Assembly (NCBI RefSeq): GCF_900156805.1
Contig: NZ_FTOQ01000008.1
Location: 104,228 to 168,227, forward strand
Reading direction: 5' to 3'
DNA: 64,000 bases
Source of the DNA: Roseivivax lentus
GTDB lineage: Bacteria; Pseudomonadota; Alphaproteobacteria; Rhodobacterales; Rhodobacteraceae
A program made the translations under genes and the position numbers. Under the pieces are notes generated by a model, which did not search any database, was not told the DNA's origin, and saw nothing but the letters and a program-made list of their open reading frames with translations. Positions 18,429-28,003 of the stretch are shown here, piece by piece (the stretch's first letter is position 1; the number at the start of each line of letters is the position of its first letter).

Positions 18429-19112
18429 ATGCGCTTCATCGCCCCCCTTCTCTTCGGCCTCATCGGCTGTGCGATCCTGATCTCGCTCGGCACCTGGCAG
18501 GTGCAGCGCCTCGCATGGAAAGAGGGCATCCTGGCCGAGATCGAGGCCCGCATCGACGGCGCGCCCCAGCCCCTGCCCACCGAGGTTTCGCCCAGCGCGC
18601 AGCGCTACCAGCCCGTCGAACTCGGCGGCGCGATCGGCGACGGCGAAGTGCACGTCCTCGTCTCCACCAAGTCGCAGGGCGCGGGCTACCGCATCATCGC
18701 CCCCTTCACGACGGAGGACGGCCGCACCATCCTGCTCGACCGCGGCTATGTCCCGAACGAGGCCAAGAGCGCGGAGCGCCGCACCGGCCCCGCCACGATC
18801 ACCGGCAACCTGCACTGGCCCGACGACCGCACCTCCTCGACGCCCGCCAATGACGAGGCCGGCAACACCTGGTTCGCCCGCGACATCGGGCCGATGGCCG
18901 AGGCGCTGCAGACCGAACCGCTTCTGGTCATCGCCCGCGCCGAGGACCCGCCCGCGCCGGGCATCCAGCCCCTGCCCGTGTCGATCACCGGCATCCCGAA
19001 CGACCACCTGCAATACGCGATCACATGGTTCTCGCTCGCCGCGATCTGGGCGGCTATGACTGTGTTCTACATCGCCCGCACGCGCAAAACCGCGAAAGGC
19101 CCCGCCACATGA
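18429..19112 (+). CDS. surf1: SURF1 family oxidase assembly protein
   Basis: A 227-residue protein with two membrane helices at the ends (about residues 5-22 and 200-217) and a periplasmic domain between. Family motifs are LGTWQVQRLAWKEG near residue 20, ILLDRGYVP near 100 and NDHLQYAITWFSLA near 193. SURF1 binds and delivers heme A for aa3 oxidase assembly, consistent with the preceding cta cluster. Stop overlaps the thrC start in ATGA. Confidence 0.93.
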   Translation: MRFIAPLLFGLIGCAILISLGTWQVQRLAWKEGILAEIEARIDGAPQPLPTEVSPSAQRYQPVELGGAIGDGEVHVLVSTKSQGAGYRIIAPFTTEDGRTILLDRGYVPNEAKSAERRTGPATITGNLHWPDDRTSSTPANDEAGNTWFARDIGPMAEALQTEPLLVIARAEDPPAPGIQPLPVSITGIPNDHLQYAITWFSLAAIWAAMTVFYIARTRKTAKGPAT

Positions 19113-20497
19113 AATACGTCTCGACCAGGGGGCAGGCCCCCGCGCTCGGCTTTGAGGAGACGATGCTGTCGGGCCTCGCCCGCGACGGCGGCCTCTACGT
19201 GCCCGAGACGATCCCGCAGATGTCGCATGCCGATATCCGCGCCCTGCACGGCCTGCCCTACGAGGAAGTCGCCTATCGCGTGATGCGCCCCTTCGTGGGC
19301 GATGCCTTCGACGACGCGACCTTCATGCGCCTCATCGAGAACGCCTATGCGAGCTTCGGGCACGCCGCCCGCGCGCCGCTCGTGCAGCTGGCACCCGGCC
19401 ATTTCCTGGCCGAGCTGTTCCACGGGCCCACGCTCGCCTTCAAAGACTTCGCGATGCAGCTCATCGGCCAGATGTTCGAGGAGGCGCTGAAACGCCGCGG
19501 CGACCGGGTGACCATCGTCGGGGCCACCTCGGGCGACACGGGCTCTGCGGCGATCGAGGCCTTCCGCGGGCTCGATGCGGTCGATGTCTTCATCCTCTAC
19601 CCCCATGGCCGCGTCTCCGAGGTGCAGCGCCGCCAGATGACCACGCCGACCGAGGCCAACGTCCACGCCATCGCGCTCGACGGGCATTTCGACGATTGCC
19701 AGGCGCGGCTGAAGGACATGTTCAACCATTTCGAGTTCCGCGATGCGGTGCGCCTTGCGGGCGTCAACTCGATCAACTGGGGCCGCGTTCTGGCGCAGGT
19801 CGTGTATTTCTTCACCTCCGCTGTGGCGCTCGGTGCGCCCGACCGCCGTGTCAGCTTCACCGTGCCCACTGGCAATTTCGGCGACATCTTCGCCGGCTAC
19901 ATCGCCAAGCGCATGGGCCTGCCCATCGACAAGCTTGTGGTCGCCACGAACCAGAACGACATCCTGCACCGCTGCCTGTCCACAGGCGATTACCTGACCG
20001 ACAGCGTCGCACCGTCCATTTCGCCATCCATGGATATCCAGGTCAGCTCCAATTTCGAACGCGCGCTCTTCGACGCTTATGGGCGCGACGGCGCGGCCAT
20101 CGCCCAGCTCATGGACGAGCTGAAGGCGGGCGGTTTCCACGTCTCCCAGGGCGCGCTCGAAAAACTGCGCGAGGATTTCACCTCCGGCCGCGCGTCGGAG
20201 GTGGAGACGCTGGCGATGATCACCCGCGCCCATGCCACCATGGGCGAGCTTCTATGCCCCCATTCGGCCATCGGCGTGCATGTCGCCGAACGGCATCTCG
20301 ATCCCGCCGTGCCGATGGTGACCCTCGCGACCGCCCATCCCGCGAAATTCCCCGACGCGGTGGAACAGGCCTCGGGCCTGCGCCCGCCCCTGCCCGAACG
20401 CATGGCCGATCTCTTCGACCGGCCCGAACGCGTGACGCGCGCGGCCAACGATCTCACCGAACTGGAAACCCTCATCAAGGAGCGGATCGCCCTTTGA
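19109..20497 (+). CDS. thrC: Threonine synthase
   Basis: A 462-residue fold-type II PLP enzyme converting O-phosphohomoserine to threonine. It has the N-terminal MKYVSTRG start, the PLP lysine in the segment GPTLAFKDFAMQLIG (~residue 113) and VGATSGDTGSAAIEAF. It is the longer class of ThrC found in alphaproteobacteria. The ATG overlaps the surf1 stop, and the stop overlaps the TTG of the M16 protease gene. Confidence 0.97.
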   Translation: MKYVSTRGQAPALGFEETMLSGLARDGGLYVPETIPQMSHADIRALHGLPYEEVAYRVMRPFVGDAFDDATFMRLIENAYASFGHAARAPLVQLAPGHFLAELFHGPTLAFKDFAMQLIGQMFEEALKRRGDRVTIVGATSGDTGSAAIEAFRGLDAVDVFILYPHGRVSEVQRRQMTTPTEANVHAIALDGHFDDCQARLKDMFNHFEFRDAVRLAGVNSINWGRVLAQVVYFFTSAVALGAPDRRVSFTVPTGNFGDIFAGYIAKRMGLPIDKLVVATNQNDILHRCLSTGDYLTDSVAPSISPSMDIQVSSNFERALFDAYGRDGAAIAQLMDELKAGGFHVSQGALEKLREDFTSGRASEVETLAMITRAHATMGELLCPHSAIGVHVAERHLDPAVPMVTLATAHPAKFPDAVEQASGLRPPLPERMADLFDRPERVTRAANDLTELETLIKERIAL

Positions 20498-21756
20498 CTT
20501 CCCGCATCACCACGCTGCCCAACGGCTTCCGCATCGTCACCGAGGCCATGCCGCACCTGAAATCCGCCGCCCTCGGCATCTGGGTCTCGGCGGGCGGCCG
20601 GCACGAGCGCGAGACGGAAAACGGCATCGCGCATTTTCTCGAACACATGGCCTTCAAGGGCACCGCCTCGCGCACGGCGCTGAAGATCGCCGAGGAGATC
20701 GAGGATGTGGGCGGCTATATCAACGCCTACACCTCGCGCGAGACCACGGCCTATTTCGCGGGCGTGCTGGAACCCGACGTGCCGCTCGCGCTGGAGCTCA
20801 TCGCTGACATCCTGCGCAATCCCGTCTTCGACGACCGCGAGATCGAGACCGAGCGCCACGTCATCCTGCAGGAGATCGGCCAGGTCCGCGACACGCCCGA
20901 CGACATCATCTTCGACTGGCTGCAGGAGAAATCCTATCCCGACCAGGCCATCGGCCGGTCGATCCTCGGCCCCTCGGCGAATGTCTCGCGCTTCGCGAAA
21001 TCCGACCTCGCCGCCTTCGTGGACGAACATTACGGCCCCGACCAGCTGATCCTGTCGGCGGCGGGTGCCGTCGATCACGACCACATCGTCAAGCAGGCCG
21101 AGGCGCTGTTCGGCGACATGGTGCCCCGCGCCTTCCGCGCCGCCGACCCCGCCTGCTTCGGCGGCGGCGAGGTGCGCGAGACCCGCGCGCTGGAACAGGC
21201 GCATATGGCGCTGGCCTTCGAATCCCCCGGCTACCGCGCGCCGGATTTCTACGCCGCGCAGATCTATTCCACCGTGCTGGGCGGCGGCATGTCCTCGCGG
21301 CTCTTCCAGGAGGTGCGCGAGAAGCGCGGCCTCTGCTACACGATCTTCGCCAATTCCGGCGCCTATGCCGATACCGGCACCACGACGATCTATGCCGGCA
21401 CCTCGGGCGAGGAAGTCTCCGCGCTGTCGCACCTGGTGATCGACGAGATGAAGCGCGCGGCCTCCGATATCCGCCCCGCCGAACTGGACCGCGCCCGCGC
21501 GCAGCTCAAGGCCGGGCTGCTGATGGGGCTCGAATCCGCCTCCGCGCGCACCGAACGGCAGGCGCGGATGGTGCAGATCTGGGGCAAGGTGCCGCTGCTC
21601 GAGGAAACCATCGCGCGCATCGACGCCGTGAGCCTCGAGGATGTGCGCGTCTTCGCCGAGGCCCTCGCGGTCACGGCCCCCGCCGCGCTCGCGCTTTACG
21701 GCCCGGTCGCCGAAGCCCCCTCGCTCGAGGCGCTGAACGCCGCCCGCGCCGCCTGA
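20494..21756 (+). CDS. M16 family zinc peptidase (processing-peptidase-like)
   Basis: A 420-residue single-chain M16 peptidase. The inverted zinc motif HFLEH (H47, E50, H51) with the downstream glutamate in ETERHVILQEI shows that the active site is intact; GGGMSSRLFQEVREKRGLCY marks the C-terminal half. It resembles bacterial homologues of the mitochondrial processing peptidase beta subunit. Start is TTG overlapping the thrC stop (TTGA). In Rhodobacterales this gene regularly follows thrC. Confidence 0.92.
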   Translation: MTSRITTLPNGFRIVTEAMPHLKSAALGIWVSAGGRHERETENGIAHFLEHMAFKGTASRTALKIAEEIEDVGGYINAYTSRETTAYFAGVLEPDVPLALELIADILRNPVFDDREIETERHVILQEIGQVRDTPDDIIFDWLQEKSYPDQAIGRSILGPSANVSRFAKSDLAAFVDEHYGPDQLILSAAGAVDHDHIVKQAEALFGDMVPRAFRAADPACFGGGEVRETRALEQAHMALAFESPGYRAPDFYAAQIYSTVLGGGMSSRLFQEVREKRGLCYTIFANSGAYADTGTTTIYAGTSGEEVSALSHLVIDEMKRAASDIRPAELDRARAQLKAGLLMGLESASARTERQARMVQIWGKVPLLEETIARIDAVSLEDVRVFAEALAVTAPAALALYGPVAEAPSLEALNAARAA

Positions 21757-22340
21757 TGCTGAACCGCCGCCGGAAATTGAAGATCGAGACCGAGCGGCTG
21801 ACGCTGCGCCCGCCCGTGCACGGCGATTTCAACGCCTGGTCGGCCCTGCGCCAGGACAGCCGCGATTTCCTCACCCCGTGGGAACCCACCTGGGCGGGCG
21901 ATCACCTGACCCGGCGCGCCTTCACCAACCGCGTCTACTGGGCCAACCGCTCGATCTCAGGCGGCACGGCGGTGCCGCTCTTCCTGGTCCGCCGCGCGGA
22001 TCAGAGCCTGCTCGGCGCGCTCACCCTCGACAATATCCGCCGCGGGCCCGCGCAATCGGGCACGATGGGCTACTGGATCGGCGCGCCCTTCGCGCGGCAG
22101 GGCTACATGCGCGAGGCGATCGAGGCGATGGTGCATTACGCCTTCGAACGGCTCGACCTGTCGCGGATCGAGGCCGCCTGCCTGCCCGAGAACGTGGCCT
22201 CCCGGGGCCTGCTGGAACGCTCGGGCTTCAAATACGAGGGCGTGGCGCAAAGCTACCTGCAGATCAACGGCCGCTGGCGCACCCATGTGCTCTACGCCGC
22301 ATTGCGCCTCGACCGCCGCGGCAAGACCCAGGTCGGCTGA
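21756..22340 (+). CDS. GNAT acetyltransferase (RimJ/RimL type)
   Basis: A 194-residue GNAT protein of the ribosomal-protein/Acetyltransf_3 class: N-terminal IETERLTLRPP strand, the acetyl-CoA site at YWIGAPFARQGYMREAIEAM (~residue 107) and the NVASRGLLERSGFKYEG segment near 150. It probably N-acetylates a protein such as a ribosomal protein. The start codon shares a base with the M16 stop (TGATG). Confidence 0.9.
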   Translation: MLNRRRKLKIETERLTLRPPVHGDFNAWSALRQDSRDFLTPWEPTWAGDHLTRRAFTNRVYWANRSISGGTAVPLFLVRRADQSLLGALTLDNIRRGPAQSGTMGYWIGAPFARQGYMREAIEAMVHYAFERLDLSRIEAACLPENVASRGLLERSGFKYEGVAQSYLQINGRWRTHVLYAALRLDRRGKTQVG

Positions 22341-22500
22341 GCCGCGCCCCGGCCGGAAGCGCGCCCGCGCCTCTCCTGCCCCTGCCTCGCCGCGCCCCCC
22401 ACGCTTCCGACACCAGCCCCCAACCTGCAAGGCCGCTGTCCAAACGCCCAACGCGCCCGCCATCCGCACCGCGCCCGGCGACCGTCACCGGCCCCCTGCC

Positions 22501-22520
22501 TTGGCTCTTTCCAAATACGC
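22501..22520 (+). repeat. Short interspersed repeat, copy A
   Basis: TTGGCTCTTTCCAAATACGC. It matches copy B at 22590-22609 at 19 of 20 positions and is related to the two copies at 50183-50203 (minus) and 50333-50353 (plus). Confidence 0.6.
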
Positions 22521-22589
22521 ATCCGCAACCCGCGCCACCGGCAAACCACCCGAACCCCGCGCGCCCCCGCAACAGGCCCCTCCCCCGCC

Positions 22590-22609
22590 TTGCCTCTTTC
22601 CAAATACGC
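22590..22609 (+). repeat. Short interspersed repeat, copy B
   Basis: TTGCCTCTTTCCAAATACGC. Same orientation as copy A, 89 bp downstream. Confidence 0.6.
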
Positions 22610-22780
22610 AAACACGCACCGCTCCACACGCCCGCCCTCCCCGCAAAACGCACTCCCCCCGCCACAAGTCCCCACCGGCGCGGGCGCCTGCGCCCGCAAC
22701 ATGACCAGCGTGCGGAGCCTCGGCTCCGCACCCCACCGGATCACATTGCCTTTCCGCCCGGCGCGGCACATTCTGGAGCG

Positions 22781-23695
22781 ATGCAGCTCTACCTCCCCAT
22801 CGCCGAGGTTTCGGTCAACCTGATCCTGCTTCTGGGGCTCGGCACGCTCGTCGGCATGCTCTCGGGGATGTTCGGCGTGGGCGGCGGGTTTCTCATCACG
22901 CCGCTCCTGTTCTTCATGGGCATCCCCCCCGCCGTCGCCGTGGCCACCGGGGCCAACCAGATCGTGGCCTCCTCGGTCTCGGGCGTCATGGCCCATCTCA
23001 AACGCCGCACGGTCGATCTGCGCATGGGGGTCGTGCTGCTCGCCGGCGGTCTCGTGGGGTCGGGCTTCGGGGTCTGGGTCTTCAACATCCTCAAGGAGCA
23101 GGGCCAGGTCGACCTGCTCGTGCGGCTGGCCTACGTGATCTTCCTCGGCGTGATCGGCGGGCTGATGTTCATCGAAAGCGTCCGGGCGCTGCGCCGCTCC
23201 AAATCCGGCGGCGGCACGCGCAAGAAACGCCATTCCCATGTCTGGGTCCACGGGCTGCCCTTCAAGATGCGCTTCCGCGCCTCGGGGCTCTACATCTCGG
23301 CCATTCCGCCCCTGATGGTCGGCGCGGCGGTGGGCGTTCTGGCGGCGATCATGGGCGTCGGCGGCGGATTCATCATGGTGCCCGCGATGATCTACCTTCT
23401 GGGCATGCCGACGAAGGTCGTGATCGGCACGTCCCTCTTCCAGATCATCTTCGTGACCGCCTTCACCACGCTCCTGCACGCGGTGACCACCCAGACGGTG
23501 GACATCATCCTCGCCGTGGCACTGATCGTGGGCGGCGTTCTGGGCGCGCAGGTCGGGGCCGTGATCGGCTCGAAACTCCGGGCCGAGCAGCTGCGCATTC
23601 TCCTCGCGGGCCTGGTTCTCGCGGTCTGTTTCAAGCTCGCGCTCGACCTCTTCCTGACCCCGGAAGAGCTCTTCGTCATCGCGGAGGCGGGCTGA
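22781..23695 (+). CDS. TauE/SafE family sulfite/organosulfur exporter-type permease
   Basis: A 304-residue membrane protein with two homologous halves, each opening with a glycine-rich loop: GMLSGMFGVGGGFLITPLL (~residue 27) and ILAAIMGVGGGFIMVPAMIY-type (VLAAIMGVGGGFIMVP, ~188). A basic cytoplasmic loop (RRSKSGGGTRKKRHSH) separates them. TauE/SafE proteins export sulfonate-derived or other organic anions; the substrate is unknown here. TGGAG precedes the ATG. Coupled (TGATG) to the TIGR02186 gene, a conserved pair in alphaproteobacteria. Confidence 0.9.
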   Translation: MQLYLPIAEVSVNLILLLGLGTLVGMLSGMFGVGGGFLITPLLFFMGIPPAVAVATGANQIVASSVSGVMAHLKRRTVDLRMGVVLLAGGLVGSGFGVWVFNILKEQGQVDLLVRLAYVIFLGVIGGLMFIESVRALRRSKSGGGTRKKRHSHVWVHGLPFKMRFRASGLYISAIPPLMVGAAVGVLAAIMGVGGGFIMVPAMIYLLGMPTKVVIGTSLFQIIFVTAFTTLLHAVTTQTVDIILAVALIVGGVLGAQVGAVIGSKLRAEQLRILLAGLVLAVCFKLALDLFLTPEELFVIAEAG

Positions 23696-24462
23696 TGCGG
23701 CGCCTTCTCGTCCTCATGGCCCTGCTTCTGGCCGCCGCCCTGCCCGCCCGCGCCGCAGAGGACGTGGTCCTCGATCTCAGCCAGGACGAGGTCTCCATCT
23801 CCACCAATTTCGACGGCTCCGAGATCCTCGTCTACGGCGCCGTAAAGCGCGAGGATCCGATCCCCGAAGACAGCGAGCTTGACGTGGTCATCACCGTCGA
23901 AGGCCCCTTCGTGCCGCTCACCGTCTACCGCAAGGCGCGCGTGCTGGGCGTCTGGGCCAATACCGAGGCGGTGGAGGTGGACCTCGCCCCCTCCTTCTAC
24001 GCCATCGCCACCTCGGCCCCCTTCGAAGAGGTCCTCAGCAATGTCGAGGACCTGCGCCACCACGTCTCGATCCCCCGGGCGATCCGGTCGGTGGGCGCGC
24101 CGGTGGAGGTCGAGAATGCCCAGGTCTTCACCGATGCGGTGATCCGCATCCGCGAGGCGGGCGGTTCCTACCAGCTCAAGGAAGGGTCGGTGTCGGTGCG
24201 CGAACAGACGCTCTTTTCCGCCCGGGTGCAGATGCCCGCCAACCTGACCGAAGGCACTTACCGCACGCGCATCTTCCTGACCCGCGAGGGCCGCGTCGTC
24301 GGCCAGCTCGAACGCGAGATCGCCGTGCGCAAGATCGGCCTTGGACGCTGGCTCTTCAACCTCGCGCAGGGCCAGCCGCTGATCTACGGCATCCTCGCCG
24401 TGGTGATCGCGCTCGTCGCGGGCTGGACCGCCTCCGCCGTCACGCAACTGCTGAGGTCCTGA
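23695..24462 (+). CDS. TIGR02186 family membrane-anchored protein
   Basis: A 255-residue protein with a signal peptide ending near ARA-AED (residue 21), a periplasmic beta-rich domain (~22-220) and one C-terminal helix (IYGILAVVIALVAGWTASAV). It matches the alphaproteobacterial TIGR02186/Alph_Pro_TM family that accompanies TauE/SafE exporters; no biochemical role is established. A periplasmic accessory role for the neighbouring permease is inferred from the coupling (TGATG on both sides). Confidence 0.85.
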   Translation: MRRLLVLMALLLAAALPARAAEDVVLDLSQDEVSISTNFDGSEILVYGAVKREDPIPEDSELDVVITVEGPFVPLTVYRKARVLGVWANTEAVEVDLAPSFYAIATSAPFEEVLSNVEDLRHHVSIPRAIRSVGAPVEVENAQVFTDAVIRIREAGGSYQLKEGSVSVREQTLFSARVQMPANLTEGTYRTRIFLTREGRVVGQLEREIAVRKIGLGRWLFNLAQGQPLIYGILAVVIALVAGWTASAVTQLLRS

Positions 24463-24893
24463 TGCCGCGCACGCCCCCTCCGGACCGCGCGGGGTTTCCC
24501 GCCTTCGTCGATCTGCAGACCCGCTGGAACGACAACGACGAATACGGACATCTCAACAACGCCACCTATCTGGAGCTTTTCGACACCGCGATGAGCTATT
24601 GGCAGATCGAGAACGGCATCACGATCCGCGGCCCCGACGCCTGGCGCTTCGTCGTCGTCGAAAGCGGCTGCACCTATTTCCGTGAGGTGGGCTTTCCCGA
24701 CCGTCTCGCGGCGGGGCTGCGGGTCGCGCGGCTGGGCGGGTCGTCCTTCCGGATCGAAATCGGGCTCTTTCGCGCGGGCGAGGACGAGGCGGCGAGCCTC
24801 GGCTTCTTCGTCAACGTGCTGACCGGCGCCGATGGCCGCCCGACGCCGATCCCGGACGATCTGCGCGCGCGCCTCTCCCGCATCGCCGTGTGA
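24462..24893 (+). CDS. Acyl-CoA thioesterase (4HBT hot-dog fold)
   Basis: A 143-residue single hot-dog protein. The 4HBT active-site region is TRWNDNDEYGHLNNATYLELFDTAM near residue 20, with the catalytic acidic residue in NDEYGH, and VVVESGCTYFREVGFPD follows near residue 66. It probably hydrolyses an acyl-CoA; the chain type is unknown. Its start overlaps the TIGR02186 stop. Convergent with uvrC. Confidence 0.88.
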   Translation: MPRTPPPDRAGFPAFVDLQTRWNDNDEYGHLNNATYLELFDTAMSYWQIENGITIRGPDAWRFVVVESGCTYFREVGFPDRLAAGLRVARLGGSSFRIEIGLFRAGEDEAASLGFFVNVLTGADGRPTPIPDDLRARLSRIAV

Positions 24894-25008
24894 TGCCCGC
24901 GACCCGCGCCGCGCGGCCTCGCAAGGCGCGGCGATCCGCCCGGACAGACCGACCCCGGGCCCTCCTGGCAATCCCTCCGGCCCCGCCCCGGATCGCAAGG
25001 CCCGCGCG

Positions 25009-26889
25009 CTAACCCTTCTCGTGGAAATAGCCGTAAATCCGTTCCGCCAGCGCCTCGGACACGCCTTCGACGGCCTTCAGATCCGCGAGGTTCGCCCGGC
25101 TCACCGCCTTGGCCGAGCCGAAATGCGCCAGAAGCGCGCGTTTGCGCGACGCGCCCACACCCTGGATCTCGTCGAGGGGGTTCTTGCCCATCGACTTTGC
25201 CCGCTTGGCCCGGTGCGTCCCGATGGCGAAGCGGTGCGCCTCGTCGCGCATCCGCTGCACGAAATAGAGCACCGGATCGTTGTGCCTGAGCGCGAAGGGC
25301 CGCTGGCCCTTCCGGTGGAACTCTTCCTTGCCCGCATCGCGGTCGACGCCCTTGGCCACCCCGACCATGGGGATGTCCTCGACCCCGTATTCGGCCATGA
25401 TCCCGTGCACCGCCGAGACCTGCCCCGCGCCGCCATCGATCAGCAGCAGGTCCGGCCACATGCCCTTCTCGCGATCCGAGTCCTCTTTCTGCAACCGCTT
25501 GAAGCGCCGGGTCAGCACCTCCTTCATCATGCCGAAATCGTCGCCCGGGACGAGGTCCTCACCCTTGATGTTGAACTTGCGGTACTGGCTTTTCAGGAAT
25601 CCCTCCGGCCCCGCGACGATCATCGCGCCGACGGCGTTCGTGCCCTGGATATGGGAGTTGTCGTAGACCTCCACCCGCTCGGGCGGCGCGTCGAGCCCGA
25701 AGGCATCCGCGAGACCCCGCAGGAGCTTCGTCTGGGTGGCCGTCTCCGACATCTTCCGCGCGAGGCTTTCGCGGGCGTTGCGCGCGGCGCCCTCGACCAG
25801 CTCGGCCTTCTCGCCCCGCTGCGGCACGAGGATCTCGACCTTCCGGCCCAGCTTGTCCGACAAGAGCTCCTGCATCAGGTCCGGGTTCTCGATCCCGTGG
25901 CTCAGGATCAGCTGACGGGGCGGCTCTTTGGTGTCGTAGAACTGGCCGATGAACGCCTCGAGCACCTCGGCGGCATCCACGTCCTCGCCCACCCGGGGAT
26001 AGAAATCGCGGTTGCCCCAGTTCTGGTTCGCCCGGATGAAGAAGACCTGCACGCAGGCCTGCCCGTGCTCCATGTGCAGCGCGATGATGTCGGCCTCGGT
26101 CACGCCGCGCGGGTTGATGCCCTGCACCGACTGCACCTGCGTCAGCGCGCGGATCCGGTCGCGCAGGGCCGCCGCGCGTTCGAATTCCATCGCCTCGGAC
26201 GCCTCGGCCATCTGCGCCGCCAGCGTCTCCTGGATCTTGGTGTCGCGCCCCGACAGGAAGCGCTCCGCGTCGCGCACTGTCTCGGCATATTCCGCCTCCG
26301 TGACCCGGCCGACGCAGGGCGCGCTGCAGCGCTTGATCTGGTGCAGGAGGCAGGGCCGCGTGCGCGTCTCGAACACCGAATCCGAGCAATTGCGCAGCAG
26401 GAACACCTTCTGCAGCTGGTTCAGCGTCCGGTTCACCGCGCCCGCGCTGGCGAAGGGTCCGTAATAGGACCCTTTCTCGCGCTTGGCGCCGCGATGCTTC
26501 TTGATCTGCGGAAAGGCATGATCGCCGGTGACGAGGATGTTCGGGAACGACTTGTCGTCGCGCAGCAGCACGTTGAACTTGGGTTTGAGCTGCTTGATTA
26601 GGTTCTGTTCCAAGAGCAGCGCCTCGGTCTCGGTGCGCGTCGTCAAGAACATCATCGAGGCAGTGTCGGCGATCATCCGCGCGATGCGCCGCGAATGACC
26701 CGAGGGCCGGGCGTAATTCGACACCCGCGCCTTGAGATTGCGCGCCTTGCCGACGTAGAGAACCCGGCTCTGCTCATCGAGCATCCGGTAGACGCCCGGC
26801 GAGGAATCGAGCGTCTTCAGATAGCTCTGGATGCAGTCATGCCCGCGCAGGGGCGTGCCGGATTCGCGCTCTGTCTCTGCCATCGTCAT
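25009..26889 (-). CDS. uvrC: Excinuclease ABC subunit C
   Basis: A 626-residue UvrC that makes both incisions in nucleotide excision repair. Domains in order: GIY-YIG nuclease ([23 protein letters not shown], ~32-55), a cysteine cluster ([17 protein letters not shown], ~180-200), the UVR motif (~205-240), an RNase H-like nuclease (YDNSHIQGT, ~400; [10 protein letters not shown], ~470) and C-terminal helix-hairpin-helix motifs ([21 protein letters not shown]). The start ATG at 26889 has no good Shine-Dalgarno; another ATG lies two codons on. Confidence 0.96.
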   Translation of the reverse strand: MTMAETERESGTPLRGHDCIQSYLKTLDSSPGVYRMLDEQSRVLYVGKARNLKARVSNYARPSGHSRRIARMIADTASMMFLTTRTETEALLLEQNLIKQLKPKFNVLLRDDKSFPNILVTGDHAFPQIKKHRGAKREKGSYYGPFASAGAVNRTLNQLQKVFLLRNCSDSVFETRTRPCLLHQIKRCSAPCVGRVTEAEYAETVRDAERFLSGRDTKIQETLAAQMAEASEAMEFERAAALRDRIRALTQVQSVQGINPRGVTEADIIALHMEHGQACVQVFFIRANQNWGNRDFYPRVGEDVDAAEVLEAFIGQFYDTKEPPRQLILSHGIENPDLMQELLSDKLGRKVEILVPQRGEKAELVEGAARNARESLARKMSETATQTKLLRGLADAFGLDAPPERVEVYDNSHIQGTNAVGAMIVAGPEGFLKSQYRKFNIKGEDLVPGDDFGMMKEVLTRRFKRLQKEDSDREKGMWPDLLLIDGGAGQVSAVHGIMAEYGVEDIPMVGVAKGVDRDAGKEEFHRKGQRPFALRHNDPVLYFVQRMRDEAHRFAIGTHRAKRAKSMGKNPLDEIQGVGASRKRALLAHFGSAKAVSRANLADLKAVEGVSEALAERIYGYFHEKG

Positions 26890-27195
26890 CAAAATTTCAT
26901 GATTCTGTGTAGGGCCGCATGATTCGATTGCTGCGCTGCAATTGTACTCCCTCCGGATCAAGCGAATTTGCATCCACGAAACCTGTGGATAAACCTCTGG
27001 GGAAATTTCGGATTGGGCGAATTTTCCCTTTGTTTTCGACCGGTTTGTTACATTGCCTAATTTCTGGGCGCATTTTCAACATACTGATTTATTGGGGTAT
27101 TTTTTTATTCGTCAGACAAAGTTCTGAATCCCATCGTATATTTTCGGTCACAGGCTGCGCAAACGGCGCCGGTGCATAACATGACCCAGGGTCAC
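26890..27195. other. 306-bp AT-rich intergenic region with a DnaA-type box
   Basis: No gene seen. This is the most AT-rich stretch of this length in the window. It contains a perfect DnaA-box sequence TGTGGATAA (26984-26992), preceded by ATCCAC at 26972-26977 as an inverted core with a 7-bp spacer. It must also hold the uvrC promoter on the minus strand and the 3' end of the SDR gene transcript. Confidence 0.55.
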
Positions 27196-27984
27196 TTACT
27201 CGACCCCGACCACGTCCGGCGTTTCCCAGCCCAGATGCTGGCCGCCATCGATGCACAGAAGTTGGCCCGTCACCCCCGGCGAATCGACGAAATAGCCCAA
27301 GGCGCCGGTGATGTCCGCCACGTTGGCGCCGCGAGTGAGAATCGTCGCGGCGCGCTGCTTGGCGAAATGCGCGTCGCTCTGCCGTCCGCCCTGCAGCGTC
27401 GGACCGGGGCCGATCGCGTTGACCCGCACCTTCGGCGCCAGCGCCTGCGCCGCCGTCTGAGTGAAGGCCCACAGCCCCATCTTGGCGATGGTATAGGTCA
27501 TGAATTCCGGCGTCAGCTTGCGCACCCGCTGGTCGATCATGTTGACGACAAGGCCCTGCGCCATCGGCTCGCCGTTCTCGTCCGCGACGGGCGGCGGCAC
27601 CTGCGCGGCCAGCGCCTGGGTCAGCACGAACGGAGCGCGCAGGTTGCTTTCGAGGTGCCGGTCCCAGGTCTCGCGCGTGGCGCTGTCGATATTGTCGTAC
27701 TCGAAGATCGACGCGTTGTTCACCAGATGCGTGACCGGCCCGCCCAGCGCCTCGGCGGCGGCGGGCAACAGGCCCATCACGGCCTCTTCGTCGAGCAGGT
27801 CCGCGCCCACGGTGACCGCCTGCCGGCCCTTGTCCCGGATCAGGCCTGCGACCTCTTCGGCGGCTTGGTCGGAGCTGTTGTAATGCACCGCCACATCGAG
27901 ACCCCGGTCGGCAAGGTACAGCGCCATGGCCCGTCCCAGGCGATGCCCGGCGCCCGTCACGAGGGCGCGTTTCACGTCGCTCAT
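27196..27984 (-). CDS. SDR oxidoreductase, pteridine reductase/FolM-like
   Basis: A 262-residue short-chain dehydrogenase. The NADP motif is TGAGHRLGRA (~residue 10), then NNAS at 89-92. In place of the usual catalytic serine there is D151 (VVNMIDQRV), with Y164 and K168 in YTIAK. A D-Y-K triad and the TGxGxRxG form are typical of PTR1/FolM pteridine and dihydromonapterin reductases, so a role in folate or pterin reduction is likely; the exact substrate is not shown. Upstream neighbour is the CaCA antiporter gene, 19 bp away. Confidence 0.85.
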   Translation of the reverse strand: MSDVKRALVTGAGHRLGRAMALYLADRGLDVAVHYNSSDQAAEEVAGLIRDKGRQAVTVGADLLDEEAVMGLLPAAAEALGGPVTHLVNNASIFEYDNIDSATRETWDRHLESNLRAPFVLTQALAAQVPPPVADENGEPMAQGLVVNMIDQRVRKLTPEFMTYTIAKMGLWAFTQTAAQALAPKVRVNAIGPGPTLQGGRQSDAHFAKQRAATILTRGANVADITGALGYFVDSPGVTGQLLCIDGGQHLGWETPDVVGVE

Positions 27985-28003
27985 CTTCGTCTCCTTCGAG
28001 CGG

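Larger units (their letters stand above)
22341..22780. other. 440-bp C-rich noncoding gap with short repeats
   Basis: No credible gene. The plus strand is strongly C-rich and G-poor for much of its length, unlike flanking coding DNA. It contains two copies of a 20-base motif ending CCAAATACGC (22501-22520 and 22590-22609), which also occurs in the 50.2-50.4 kb gap. The last ~60 bases should contain the promoter or ribosome-binding site (TGGAGCG) of the following TauE/SafE gene. Confidence 0.6.

Noticed and set aside
26890..27195. Chromosomal replication origin
   Set aside because: Only one full DnaA box was found, genes on both sides are mostly on the same strand, and no origin-linked genes are present. 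Kept only as a DnaA-box finding.
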